Shown: positions 31,371 through 40,600 of the stretch, piece by piece | Layout of the letters: every line of letters begins with the position of its first letter | Numbering within the stretch: position 1 is the stretch's first letter | NCBI GenBank assembly: GCA_029935455.1 | Contig: JAOZKI010000001.1 | Coordinates: 1-64,000 of the forward strand | DNA from: Lysobacterales bacterium | GTDB lineage: Bacteria; Pseudomonadota; Gammaproteobacteria; Xanthomonadales; SZUA-36 | Direction: 5' to 3' | Length of the DNA: 64,000 nt | Notes under the pieces: model-generated | Seen by the model: the letters and a program-made list of their open reading frames with translations, nothing else | Databases searched by the model: none | Told to the model about the DNA's origin: nothing | Position numbers and translations under genes: made by a program

Positions 31371-33589
31371 AGCATATCCTCTTTCGAGTGATACCGATTC
31401 TGGCGGTGCTGCTGGTTCTGCTGGTCGCGCTCATCCTCGTCACCGACGTGCAACGCGGCGGCAGCGCCGCCAACCGGGGTTTTGTGGTGGTGGTAGCAGT
31501 AACACTACTGGCCACCGCCGTGCTGGTTATGGCCATTTTCTCCCGCGTAGCCTCGCTGCTGCGCAAGGTGCGCAATGAAGAGCCAGGCGCGCGGCTGGCG
31601 GCGCGCTGGGTGCGCAATTTCCTGGTTTTTTCCTTGCCTCCCGCGCTGATTGTCTACGTTTTCTCAGCATGGTTTCTGACCCAAACTATCGATAGCTGGT
31701 TTGATGTACGGGTTGAGAATGCACTGGCCGATTCACTGGCGCTGGGTCAGGAGTTTGTAGATCAACGCACCATGGAGGTACGCAACCAGTCACGTCGCGT
31801 GGCCGATCAGCTGGACGCGCAGGACAGTTCGGAGCAGCTCCGGCGTACCCTGCTGGCCAATATCCGTGCCAGCGGGCCAACGGAGCTAACCCTCTTTGAC
31901 CAGAGCGGTGCCACCATTAATACGGCCAGCAGCGATGTGACTGGCGCCTTGCCGGAACGACCGGGCGACTATGCCTGGCTGCAGGCCATGGAGCGTGGCG
32001 AGTATGCAGCGGCGGAACCTGCCGCCGACGGCCAACTCCGAGTCCGCGTGCTGCAAAAACTGCCTGGCCCCTCCTCAAACCAGAGCTTCCTGCTGCAGGC
32101 CATGTATCCCCTTCCGGGCGATGTGGCCGCCCTGACCGGCAACATCGAAGCAGAATACTATCGCTATCAGAACGTTGCCTATCTGCGTACCTCCCTGAAG
32201 CAGAGTTTTCTACTGATCCTCACGCTGGTCATGCTCCTGACCGTACAGCTGGCCATCCTGGCCGCCCTGAGCGCGGCGCGGCGCATGGTGACGCCATTGA
32301 GTTCGCTGGCCGCAGCCACCCAGCGCGTGGCCGGTGGGGAACTGGATCAGGCCGTGGAGCTACAGGGCCGCGATGAGATTGGCTTCCTGTCCGAAGCGTT
32401 CAATGACATGAGTAAAGCGCTGGTCGCCACCAGCGCGGCAGAAGCTGAGGGCAAGAGCCGCCTGCGGGCCCAGGGCATCTATCTGGAGACGGTACTCGGC
32501 AGTCTTTCTTCCGGCGTCATGACTCTGGACCGCTCCGGCCACATCGTTCGTGTCAATGCGGCCGCAGACCGAATTCTGCAAATCCAGGCCGACGCTCTGA
32601 CCGGCCAGTCGCTGGACCAATTGGGCGCGACACACAGGCACCTGCAGCCACTTGCAGATACCATCCGCCGGCACATTGAACGCACGCGGAAACAATGGCA
32701 GGAAGAGGTTCGCCTGGACGCGCAGAATCCCACCACGGTGCTACTGGTGCGCGGCTCCGATCTGTCCGGGCCCGCATCCCCTGAGAGCGGCTACGTGGTG
32801 GTTTTCGACGATGTAACCGTGCTCAACCAGGCGCAACGGGAAGCGGCCTGGTCCGAAGTAGCGCGGCGTCTCGCGCACGAGGTGAAAAACCCCCTGACAC
32901 CCATTCGCTTGGCGGCCGAACGCCTGCATATGAAGCTCGGCGAGAGACTGGTCGCGCAGGACGCGGAACTGCTGGAGCGTTCCACCAGCACTATCGTGGC
33001 TCAGGTGGAGGCCTTACGGCGTTTGGTAGATGCTTTTGGCGATTACGCGCAGGAGCCCAAGCTTGAACGCAGCACCCTGCGCCTGGATCGACTGATTGAG
33101 GAATTGGCCCACCTCTATGAGCAGGCAGACCCGCCACCGCTCATTCAACGGCAGCTCTGCCCTGGCCCGGAGGGACTCGTCGCCGATGAAGGGCGCTTGC
33201 GGCAGCTATTACATAACCTGCTGAGCAACGCTGTCGAAGCCAGCGCGCCCGAGCCGGCCACTATCCGCATGGCCAGCCAGATCGTTGGCGAGGGAGACAA
33301 CCGGGCGCTGGAATTAATCGTCAGTGATCATGGACCTGGCTATCCGGATGCGGTACTGGAGCGACCCTTTGAACCTTATGTGACCAGCAAACCCACGGGC
33401 AGCGGCCTGGGACTGGCCATCTGCCGCAAGATTATCAAGGAGCATGATGGCGATATCGTGATTAGCAACAGCCCCGAAGGCGGCGCTAGCACACGCATTA
33501 CCTTGCCACTGGATACGGCACCGCAGGCATCCGCCAGCGCCTTAGAAACGGCGTCCGGCACTGACGGCGGCGCAGCAGGCGGTTTCTAA
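31337..33589 (+). CDS. NtrY-like sensor histidine kinase (TM, HAMP, PAS, HisKA, HATPase)
   Basis: TM segments, HAMP-like PLSSLAAATQRVAGGELDQAVELQGRDEIGFLSEAFNDM, RRLAHEVKNPLTPIRLAAERL H-box, GSGLGLAICRKIIKEHDGDI. Confidence 0.92.
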   Translation: MDPMAVPSKRLKHILFRVIPILAVLLVLLVALILVTDVQRGGSAANRGFVVVVAVTLLATAVLVMAIFSRVASLLRKVRNEEPGARLAARWVRNFLVFSLPPALIVYVFSAWFLTQTIDSWFDVRVENALADSLALGQEFVDQRTMEVRNQSRRVADQLDAQDSSEQLRRTLLANIRASGPTELTLFDQSGATINTASSDVTGALPERPGDYAWLQAMERGEYAAAEPAADGQLRVRVLQKLPGPSSNQSFLLQAMYPLPGDVAALTGNIEAEYYRYQNVAYLRTSLKQSFLLILTLVMLLTVQLAILAALSAARRMVTPLSSLAAATQRVAGGELDQAVELQGRDEIGFLSEAFNDMSKALVATSAAEAEGKSRLRAQGIYLETVLGSLSSGVMTLDRSGHIVRVNAAADRILQIQADALTGQSLDQLGATHRHLQPLADTIRRHIERTRKQWQEEVRLDAQNPTTVLLVRGSDLSGPASPESGYVVVFDDVTVLNQAQREAAWSEVARRLAHEVKNPLTPIRLAAERLHMKLGERLVAQDAELLERSTSTIVAQVEALRRLVDAFGDYAQEPKLERSTLRLDRLIEELAHLYEQADPPPLIQRQLCPGPEGLVADEGRLRQLLHNLLSNAVEASAPEPATIRMASQIVGEGDNRALELIVSDHGPGYPDAVLERPFEPYVTSKPTGSGLGLAICRKIIKEHDGDIVISNSPEGGASTRITLPLDTAPQASASALETASGTDGGAAGGF

Positions 33590-33666
33590 TTGGGGTATAT
33601 TTCGCAGCAATCGCGCAGCTGCCGGCCACCTCGTGAGCCGATCGGGTTTGAGAGGGCCCAAGCACC

Positions 33667-35019
33667 ATGACTCAGGCCAGCATACTGGTCGTAGACGATG
33701 AGCAGGACATCCGCGCGCTCGTCTGCGAAATTCTCGAAGATGAAGGCTATCAGGTCCGCAGCGCCGAGGATGGCGAAAGCGCCCGGCAGGCCTTCAGCGC
33801 TCATGCGCCTGATCTCGTTCTGTTGGATATCTGGATGCCCGATATTGATGGCATCAGCCTGCTGAAAGAGTGGTCGGAAAGCGGCCGGCTAAACTGCCCG
33901 GTGGTCATGATTTCAGGTCATGGAACGTTGGAGACAGCCGTTGAGGCGACGCGACTCGGCGCCCATGACTTTGTGCAGAAACCCCTGTCACTGGCCAAAC
34001 TTCTGGCTACGGTCAAGCAGGCGCTGAACGCCGGCGCAACGTCGCAACAACAACCGGCAGCAATACGCGTGGCCCGGGCGCCGCTGGGTAACAGTTCCGA
34101 TATGCAACTGCTACGGCGGGCCGGCCAACAGGCTGCCGCCAGCAGCGGTGCGATTCTGATCAGCGGCGAGCACGGTACCGGCAAAGAAGCGCTGGCCGCC
34201 TGGCTTCACGAGCAGTCTGGTAACCGGGCCGGTTTTCACGTGCTTGACCGCACGCGACTGGCGGGCAATGACGCGGCAAACTACTTGCTCGGTGACGGCG
34301 AATCAGCGGGCGCTCTGGAAGCCGCCGGCACCGGGACGGTGTACCTGCCCGAGCTGCAGGATCTTACCGTCGACACGCAAAAGCTGCTGGCCGCGGTGCT
34401 GGAAGCCGGGCGCTTTACGTCAGTCGCTCACGGCAACCAGCCGCTGGCCTGTCGTTTGATCGCCGGTCTCTCCGGCACGCTTGAGCAAGCGGCGGAGGAT
34501 GCGCGGGTGATACCGACGCTAATGCTGCAGCTCGGTGGCTTGCCACTGCACCTTCCAGCGCTGCGGGATCGCCCCCAGGATATTCCCGAGCTGGCCAATC
34601 ACTATCTCGAACGTCTGTCAGCTGACGAGGGCATGAGTTACCGGCTCATCGCCACCGCTGCCCTGAACCGCATGCGCAATCATGACTGGCCGGGCAACGA
34701 ACGGGAACTTGAGAACCTCATGAAGCGTCTGCTGGTGCTGGGCGCCGAGGGCGAAATTTCTGTTGACGAAGTCGATGAGCTACTGCGCCAGGCTGGCAGT
34801 GAGGCCATTCCCGCTGGCGTCACCGTGCGCCCCAGCTCTTTTGATCTGCCCCTGCGCGAAGCGCGTGAAGCATTTGAGCGCGACTATCTGACCTACCAAC
34901 TGCGCAAAGCCGGCGGCAGTGTCGGCAAACTCTCGAGCGCCGTGGGCATGGAACGCACGCACTTGTACCGCAAGCTGCGGTCACTGGGCATTGATCCGAA
35001 AAAGGTAGGTGGAGGCTAG
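33667..35019 (+). CDS. NtrX-like response regulator with degenerate AAA+ domain and Fis-type HTH
   Basis: Receiver SILVVDDEQDIRALVCEILEDEGY...LVLLDIWMPDIDGI; Walker A GEHGTGKE; GAFTGA absent; C-terminal SVGKLSSAVGMERTHLYRKLRSLGI. Confidence 0.9.
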   Translation: MTQASILVVDDEQDIRALVCEILEDEGYQVRSAEDGESARQAFSAHAPDLVLLDIWMPDIDGISLLKEWSESGRLNCPVVMISGHGTLETAVEATRLGAHDFVQKPLSLAKLLATVKQALNAGATSQQQPAAIRVARAPLGNSSDMQLLRRAGQQAAASSGAILISGEHGTGKEALAAWLHEQSGNRAGFHVLDRTRLAGNDAANYLLGDGESAGALEAAGTGTVYLPELQDLTVDTQKLLAAVLEAGRFTSVAHGNQPLACRLIAGLSGTLEQAAEDARVIPTLMLQLGGLPLHLPALRDRPQDIPELANHYLERLSADEGMSYRLIATAALNRMRNHDWPGNERELENLMKRLLVLGAEGEISVDEVDELLRQAGSEAIPAGVTVRPSSFDLPLREAREAFERDYLTYQLRKAGGSVGKLSSAVGMERTHLYRKLRSLGIDPKKVGGG

Positions 35020-35021
35020 CG

Positions 35022-36398
35022 ATGAAGATCCTGATTCTTGGCGCTGGCCAGGTGGGCTCAACCGTGGCGCACAGCCTGTCCACGGAAGACAATGACATTA
35101 CCGTCGTTGATACGGATACCGTGCGCTTGAAGGCCCTGCAGGACACGCTGGATATTCGCGCCGTCAACGGCCACGCTTCGTACCCGAAGACCCTGATACG
35201 CGCCGGCATCGAGGATGCGGACCTGGCGATCGCTGTCACCAATTCCGACGAGGTCAACATGGCGGCTTGCCAGGTGGCCTATACGCTCTTTAATACGCCG
35301 ACGCGCGTGGCCCGGGTGCGCTCCGCCGCCTACACGGACTATCCGGAGCTGTTCGCCCGTGAACATTCTCCTATCGACGTGCTGATCAGCCCGGAACAGC
35401 TGATCACCCAGCACATTGCCGGCTTGATCAAAAACCCAGGGGCCCTGCAGGTACTGGATTTCGCCGATGGGCGGGTGCAACTGGTGGCGACTCGGGCCGA
35501 TGCGGGGGGACTGCTCGTCGGCCAGCAGCTGAAAACCCTGAAGGAACACCTGCCGGCGGGCGGTGATGCACGGGTGGCAGCCATCTACCGTCAGGGGCAA
35601 CTGGTGCAGCCGGACGGCAACACGGTCATCGAGGAAAATGACACGGTTTTCTTCCTCGCGGCGCGGCGCCACATCGAAGCCATGATGAAGGAGCTGCGAC
35701 CACTGGACGGCCCCATCCGGCGCATTGTGCTCGCCGGCGGCGGGCACATCGGCGGCAGCCTGGCCAGGCAACTGGAACGGGACCATCACGTGAAGGTGAT
35801 CGAACGCGATCCGGCGCGGGCCGAGGCCATTGCCGAGGAACTGGAGACCGCCATTGTGCTGGTGGGCGACTGTGCGGATGAAAACCTGTTGCGCGAGGAA
35901 GCCATCGAAACCACCGATGTCTACTGCGTCCTCACCAACGACGACGAAGCCAATATCCTCTCTTCCATGCTGGCTAAACGGCTGGGCGCCGGGAAGGTAC
36001 TGGCCATTATCAACCGCGCCTCCTATGTCGACCTGGTCGAATCCAGCGTGATTGATATCGCCGTGTCACCACAGCAAATCACCATTGGCGACGTACTCAC
36101 GCACATCCGGCGTGGCAATATTGTGCGCGTGCACTCACTTCGGCGGGGCGCCGCCGAAGCCATCGAGGCCATCGCCCTGGGCGACAAACACTCCTCGCGC
36201 GTGGTAGGGCGCGCGGTGGAAGATCTAAGCCTGCCAGCAGGCGCGACCATTGGTGCCATCGTGCGTGGGGAGGAAGTGATCATCGCGCATCACGACACCA
36301 TGATTCAGGAGTTTGACCATGTCATTCTGTTTGTGCCGGACAAGCGCCAAATTCCCGTCATCGAGTCCCTGTTCCAGGTCAGCGCAACTTTTGTTTGA
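35022..36398 (+). CDS. trkA: Trk system potassium transporter TrkA
   Basis: MKILILGAGQVGSTVAHSLSTEDNDITVVDTD...; duplicated Rossmann/TrkA-C, IVLAGGGHIGGSLARQLERDHHVKVIERD. Confidence 0.96.
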   Translation: MKILILGAGQVGSTVAHSLSTEDNDITVVDTDTVRLKALQDTLDIRAVNGHASYPKTLIRAGIEDADLAIAVTNSDEVNMAACQVAYTLFNTPTRVARVRSAAYTDYPELFAREHSPIDVLISPEQLITQHIAGLIKNPGALQVLDFADGRVQLVATRADAGGLLVGQQLKTLKEHLPAGGDARVAAIYRQGQLVQPDGNTVIEENDTVFFLAARRHIEAMMKELRPLDGPIRRIVLAGGGHIGGSLARQLERDHHVKVIERDPARAEAIAEELETAIVLVGDCADENLLREEAIETTDVYCVLTNDDEANILSSMLAKRLGAGKVLAIINRASYVDLVESSVIDIAVSPQQITIGDVLTHIRRGNIVRVHSLRRGAAEAIEAIALGDKHSSRVVGRAVEDLSLPAGATIGAIVRGEEVIIAHHDTMIQEFDHVILFVPDKRQIPVIESLFQVSATFV

Positions 36399-36442
36399 TT
36401 GATGCACCCAGACCCGCATAGCGAAGCCCGAGCAAGCCGCCT

Positions 36443-37894
36443 GTGAAGCTGGCCTCTGTACAGCGGGTGGTCGGCGCTCTGGTCGCCTGGTCCAGTCTCA
36501 TGATGTTGCCACCGGCGCTGGTCAGCTGGCTTTACGACGACGGTGTCACCAGCCTGTTCGGGCTGAGCGCCGCGGTACTGGTGCTTTTGGGCGGGCTGAT
36601 TTACCTGCCCGTGCGACATGCCTCACGAGATCTGCGCCTGCGCGACGGTTTCCTGATCGTGGTGGCCTGCTGGCTGTCCCTGGCGTTGGTCGGCGCTATC
36701 CCTTTTCTGCTTCTGGAAGATCCTTCCCTGTCCTACGTGGATGCATTTTTTGAATCCATGTCAGGACTGACAACCACGGGCGCCACCATCATCACCCGTA
36801 TTGACGATCTGCCACGCGGCATTCTGTTCTACCGGCAGCAGCTGCAGTGGCTGGGCGGCATGGGCATTATTGTGCTTGCGGTCGCGATTTTGCCCATGTT
36901 GCGAGTTGGCGGCATGCAGCTCTATCGGGCCGAAACCCCGGGGCCGTTGAAGGACACCAAACTCACGCCACGCATAACGGAAACAGCCAAAGCGCTGTGG
37001 CTGATTTACCTGGGCATCACGATTACCTGCGCCCTGTGCTACTGGCTGGGTGGCATGCGCATGTTTGATGCCATTGGCCACGCTTTCTCCACCGTCGCTA
37101 TTGGGGGTTTCTCGACCCACGACCAGAGCTTTGCTTTCTATAACAACCCCACGCTGGAAATGATCGCGGTGGTGTTCATGTTACTGGCCGGCATGAACTT
37201 TGCGCTGCACTTTTCAGCCTGGCGCAAGGCCAGCGCCCAGCCGTACTTCAGCGATCCGGAACTGCGCGCCTACGGCCTACTGGCGGCCGTTTTTGCCCTG
37301 CTGGCGACCCTGGTGCTGGTGCTGGACAGCGTCTATGACAACAGTTTTTCTGCTGCCCGTTTCGCCCTCTTTCAGGTGGTCTCCGCCCTTACTACCACCG
37401 GCTTTACCAGCACGGAATTTTCCAGCTGGCCAGCGCCCTTACCGCTGCTGCTCATCGCGCTGGCATTTATCGGCGGTTGCGCCGGCAGTACCGCTGGCGG
37501 CATAAAGGTCATTCGCGTCATGCTGCTGTTCCGCCACGCCATGCGCGAGATTCGACGGCTCGTTCACCCGCACGCGGTGCTACCGGTAAAGTTTGGCGGC
37601 CAAAAGGCCGCACCCTCCGTCCTGGAAGCGGTTATGGGCTTTTTCTTCTTGTTTATCGCCAGCACGATACTCATGACCTTGCTCCTGCACGCCACGGGAC
37701 TGGACCTGCTGACGGCATTTTCCGCCGTGGCCGCCTGTATCACCAATCTTGGCCCGGGACTGGGCGAAGTCAGCAGCAACTATGCGGTTTTGAATGACAG
37801 CGCCAAGCTGGTGCTGAGCATGGCCATGCTGGCCGGTCGTCTGGAAATCTATACGCTGCTGGTGTTGCTCACACCCACTTTCTGGAAGGACTAG
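36443..37894 (+). CDS. trkH: TrkH family potassium uptake protein
   Basis: Polytopic; FESMSGLTTTGATIITRID, SALTTTGFTSTEFSSWP, GGCAGSTAGGIKVIRVMLLFRHAMREI. Confidence 0.95.
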   Translation: MKLASVQRVVGALVAWSSLMMLPPALVSWLYDDGVTSLFGLSAAVLVLLGGLIYLPVRHASRDLRLRDGFLIVVACWLSLALVGAIPFLLLEDPSLSYVDAFFESMSGLTTTGATIITRIDDLPRGILFYRQQLQWLGGMGIIVLAVAILPMLRVGGMQLYRAETPGPLKDTKLTPRITETAKALWLIYLGITITCALCYWLGGMRMFDAIGHAFSTVAIGGFSTHDQSFAFYNNPTLEMIAVVFMLLAGMNFALHFSAWRKASAQPYFSDPELRAYGLLAAVFALLATLVLVLDSVYDNSFSAARFALFQVVSALTTTGFTSTEFSSWPAPLPLLLIALAFIGGCAGSTAGGIKVIRVMLLFRHAMREIRRLVHPHAVLPVKFGGQKAAPSVLEAVMGFFFLFIASTILMTLLLHATGLDLLTAFSAVAACITNLGPGLGEVSSNYAVLNDSAKLVLSMAMLAGRLEIYTLLVLLTPTFWKD

Positions 37895-37898
37895 CAAC

Positions 37899-38117
37899 AT
37901 GCGCAAAACTCCGATCGCTTCCCTTGCCGCCAGCCTGCTGCTGGTGGCCTGCGCCGGGATGTCGGTCAGCCCCGACGCCCTGTTCAACAGCAGCTGGAAA
38001 CAGAACGAATGCGTCAAGATCGCCGACAATCGGCAGCGCACTGACTGCCTGGAGTCACTTGGGCCAGCGGCGACTAGGGACGAAGACAGCACGCCGGATC
38101 GTTCATCAGTAAACTGA
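37899..38117 (+). CDS. Small putative lipoprotein, unknown function
   Basis: 72 aa, MRKTPIASLAASLLLVACAGMSVSP lipobox LVAC; 4 nt after trkH. Confidence 0.6.
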   Translation: MRKTPIASLAASLLLVACAGMSVSPDALFNSSWKQNECVKIADNRQRTDCLESLGPAATRDEDSTPDRSSVN

Positions 38118-38978
38118 ACACTCGCCTTCAGGACGCGCACGAAAGCGCTTGTAGGGCCATAGATATTGCTCCGGGTCGAGGGCAACAATCTGCTCGACAC
38201 CCCGATTAACGGCCGCTATGGCCGTGTCCAGATCATCGCTGTAGATGGCCTCCGGCGCCGGCAGAATATGGGTTTGAAAGCGCCCGCCGGGCAAGCGCAC
38301 GCAGCCTGCAAATACGGCTTTGGCGCCGGTGCGCTGAAGCAGCCGCGGCACGATCACCCCGGTCAGAGCCGCCACCCCGAAGAAGGGTGCAAAGCGGCCG
38401 TCGCCGGCGCGCGGCTCCTGATCCGGCAACACCCCCACGGCCTGCCCTGCGCGCAGCTGATCCATCAGGGCTTTCAGGCCGCGCCGGTTAGCCGGCACCA
38501 GCTGCGCGCCAAAGCGGCTGCGGCGCTCGGCCAGCAACTGGTTCAGCGCCGCGTTGCTGCCCGGCTTGTAGAGTGTGGCGCCGAGCCTGTCAGACATGGC
38601 CAGACCCAGCAGTTCCCAGGCGCCATAGTGAGGGGCCAGAAACAGCACGCCCTGCCCCCCGGCCATGGCCTCATCCAGCAGTTCCATACCCACAGGTGGC
38701 TCAAACACGCTCTCAAAGCGCGGTCGTGACCAGTACCAGCTAACGCCCACTTCCAGCGCGTTACAGGCATAGTGGTACAGAGAACGACGCGCACGTTGCT
38801 CCTGCTCAGACTGACTCAGTTCTGGGGCGCAGAGGCCTACATTGACGCGCGCCACCCCTCGCAGACGGCCGGACAGGTGCCAAATCAGCCAGGCCAGCGG
38901 CCGCGCCAGCCAGCCGCTAACGCGCGGCGGCCACAGGCTGGTCAGCCAGGCAAAAAACGCCAGCAGTCGCGCGCTCAT
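38106..38978 (-). CDS. LpxL/HtrB-type lysophospholipid (lipid A) acyltransferase
   Basis: GVLFLAPHYGAWELLGLAMSDRL (HX4E), VGVLPDQEPRAGDGRFAPFFGVAALT. Confidence 0.87.
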   Translation of the reverse strand: MSARLLAFFAWLTSLWPPRVSGWLARPLAWLIWHLSGRLRGVARVNVGLCAPELSQSEQEQRARRSLYHYACNALEVGVSWYWSRPRFESVFEPPVGMELLDEAMAGGQGVLFLAPHYGAWELLGLAMSDRLGATLYKPGSNAALNQLLAERRSRFGAQLVPANRRGLKALMDQLRAGQAVGVLPDQEPRAGDGRFAPFFGVAALTGVIVPRLLQRTGAKAVFAGCVRLPGGRFQTHILPAPEAIYSDDLDTAIAAVNRGVEQIVALDPEQYLWPYKRFRARPEGECSVY

Positions 38979-39066
38979 GAGGGCGCACGCCAGCGCTGGG
39001 GCTCACACCGACTGACTGCTAGAATGAGCGGCCGCAGCGACGGTGATAAGAACGAATTTGGGGTGC

Positions 39067-39540
39067 ATGATGATTGCATTGCTGCAAAGAGTATCGGAAG
39101 CCAGCGTCAGTGTGAAAGCCGCCGCCGGTGAACGGCCCCTGGGCGCGATCCATTCAGGCCTGCTGGTGTTGCTCGGCGTCGAGCGCGGTGACGGCCCCGC
39201 CCAGGCGGATCGTTTGCTGCAACGGCTGCTGGCTTACCGCGTATTTGGTGACGCCCAGGGACGCATGAACCTCAATCTCCAGCAAGCCGGAGGCGAATTG
39301 CTGCTGGTACCCCAGTTCACCCTCGCGGCCGATACGCGCAGCGGCAACCGACCCGGCTTTTCCACAGCTGCCGAGCCCGCGCTGGGCGAGGAACTTTTCG
39401 ACTACCTGCTCGCGCAGGCGCGGCAGGCGCTGGGGCACTGCGCCGCGGGCGAGTTCGGAGCGGATATGCTGGTGCGACTGACCAATGACGGGCCCGTGAC
39501 TTTTCATCTGCGGGTTCCACCGCCCGGGGCGGCAACATGA
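39067..39540 (+). CDS. dtd: D-aminoacyl-tRNA deacylase
   Basis: [42 protein letters not shown]..., [38 protein letters not shown]. Confidence 0.95.
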   Translation: MMIALLQRVSEASVSVKAAAGERPLGAIHSGLLVLLGVERGDGPAQADRLLQRLLAYRVFGDAQGRMNLNLQQAGGELLLVPQFTLAADTRSGNRPGFSTAAEPALGEELFDYLLAQARQALGHCAAGEFGADMLVRLTNDGPVTFHLRVPPPGAAT

Positions 39541-40172
39541 TTCAAACCCTTTTGGGCTGGCTGGGGATCTCGGTTTTTGCCGTATCCGGTGTGCTGGTCG
39601 CCAGCCGCCATGGTCTCGACTGGGTGGGCGCGCTGGTGCTGGCTGCCATGACAGCCATCGGTGGCGGGACGATCCGCGACCTGCTGCTGGACCGCAACGT
39701 GTTCTGGCTCAGTGACACCTCGAACCTGTGGGTAATCCTCGTCACCACGACGCTGACCATCATTTATCTGCGCCGCTTCAGTCCACCCCACGGGCTGCTG
39801 CGGGTAGCCGATGCGCTCGGACTTGCGCTGTTCGCCATTCTTGGCGCCAAAGTGGCTGAGGATGCTGGCGCATCGCCGATGATTGTCGTGACCATGGGCG
39901 TCATCACCGGCGTGGCCGGCGGCGCCATACGCGATACACTGGTGGGCGAGATACCCATGATCTTTCGCCCTACGGAAACCATCTATTCCACAGCCTGCGT
40001 TGCAGGTATTCTGTGCTACCTGGGACTGCGTGAAATCGGCGCAGATGATAATTGGGCCACGGTGGCCGGCATCGGCTGCATTGCCAGCCTGCGCATCATC
40101 GCCATCGTCAGGAAAATTCGACTACCGGCCATCAGAACCAGGTCCCCCGAGGACCAGTCGTCGACGGAGTGA
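39537..40172 (+). CDS. Trimeric intracellular cation channel family / UPF0126 membrane protein
   Basis: [47 protein letters not shown] and repeat [21 protein letters not shown]. Confidence 0.9.
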   Translation: MIQTLLGWLGISVFAVSGVLVASRHGLDWVGALVLAAMTAIGGGTIRDLLLDRNVFWLSDTSNLWVILVTTTLTIIYLRRFSPPHGLLRVADALGLALFAILGAKVAEDAGASPMIVVTMGVITGVAGGAIRDTLVGEIPMIFRPTETIYSTACVAGILCYLGLREIGADDNWATVAGIGCIASLRIIAIVRKIRLPAIRTRSPEDQSSTE

Positions 40173-40180
40173 AGTGAATC

Positions 40181-40591
40181 ATGTTTCGATCAACCAGCCT
40201 GCTGCTTATGCTGCTCCTGTCACTGGTGGCTGTGCCCGCAGCCGCCCAGGAAGACCCGTCTCCAGTCAGCACCCGTGAGCAGGTCGAGCAAGAGCTCGCT
40301 GACATCAAGACCCAACTCACCCTGAGCGACTATCAGTGGACCCAGGTAGAGATGATTCTCAAGAGCAGCATCCGTGAGCGCGTGGCCATCGCCAAGCGCT
40401 ATGGACTCGAAGACGGGGGCGTCGAGGCTCTGGAAGGCAAGGAAAAGCGGGCATTGAAGCGCGAAATCAAAAGCAGCCGCAAGTTTGCCGAGCAGCGCAT
40501 GAAGCGCTTTCTCAGCAAGGATCAGATGAAAGAATTCAAAGCGCTGCAGGAACGCATTGACAGCCGGCTACTGGAGCAGATCGAACCATAG
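40181..40591 (+). CDS. Small periplasmic helical protein, possibly Spy/CpxP-like
   Basis: Signal peptide MFRSTSLLLMLLLSLVAVPAAAQ; two LSxxQ-like motifs (LSDYQWTQV, LSKDQMKEF). Confidence 0.6.
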   Translation: MFRSTSLLLMLLLSLVAVPAAAQEDPSPVSTREQVEQELADIKTQLTLSDYQWTQVEMILKSSIRERVAIAKRYGLEDGGVEALEGKEKRALKREIKSSRKFAEQRMKRFLSKDQMKEFKALQERIDSRLLEQIEP

Positions 40592-40600
40592 GCAGACCGG

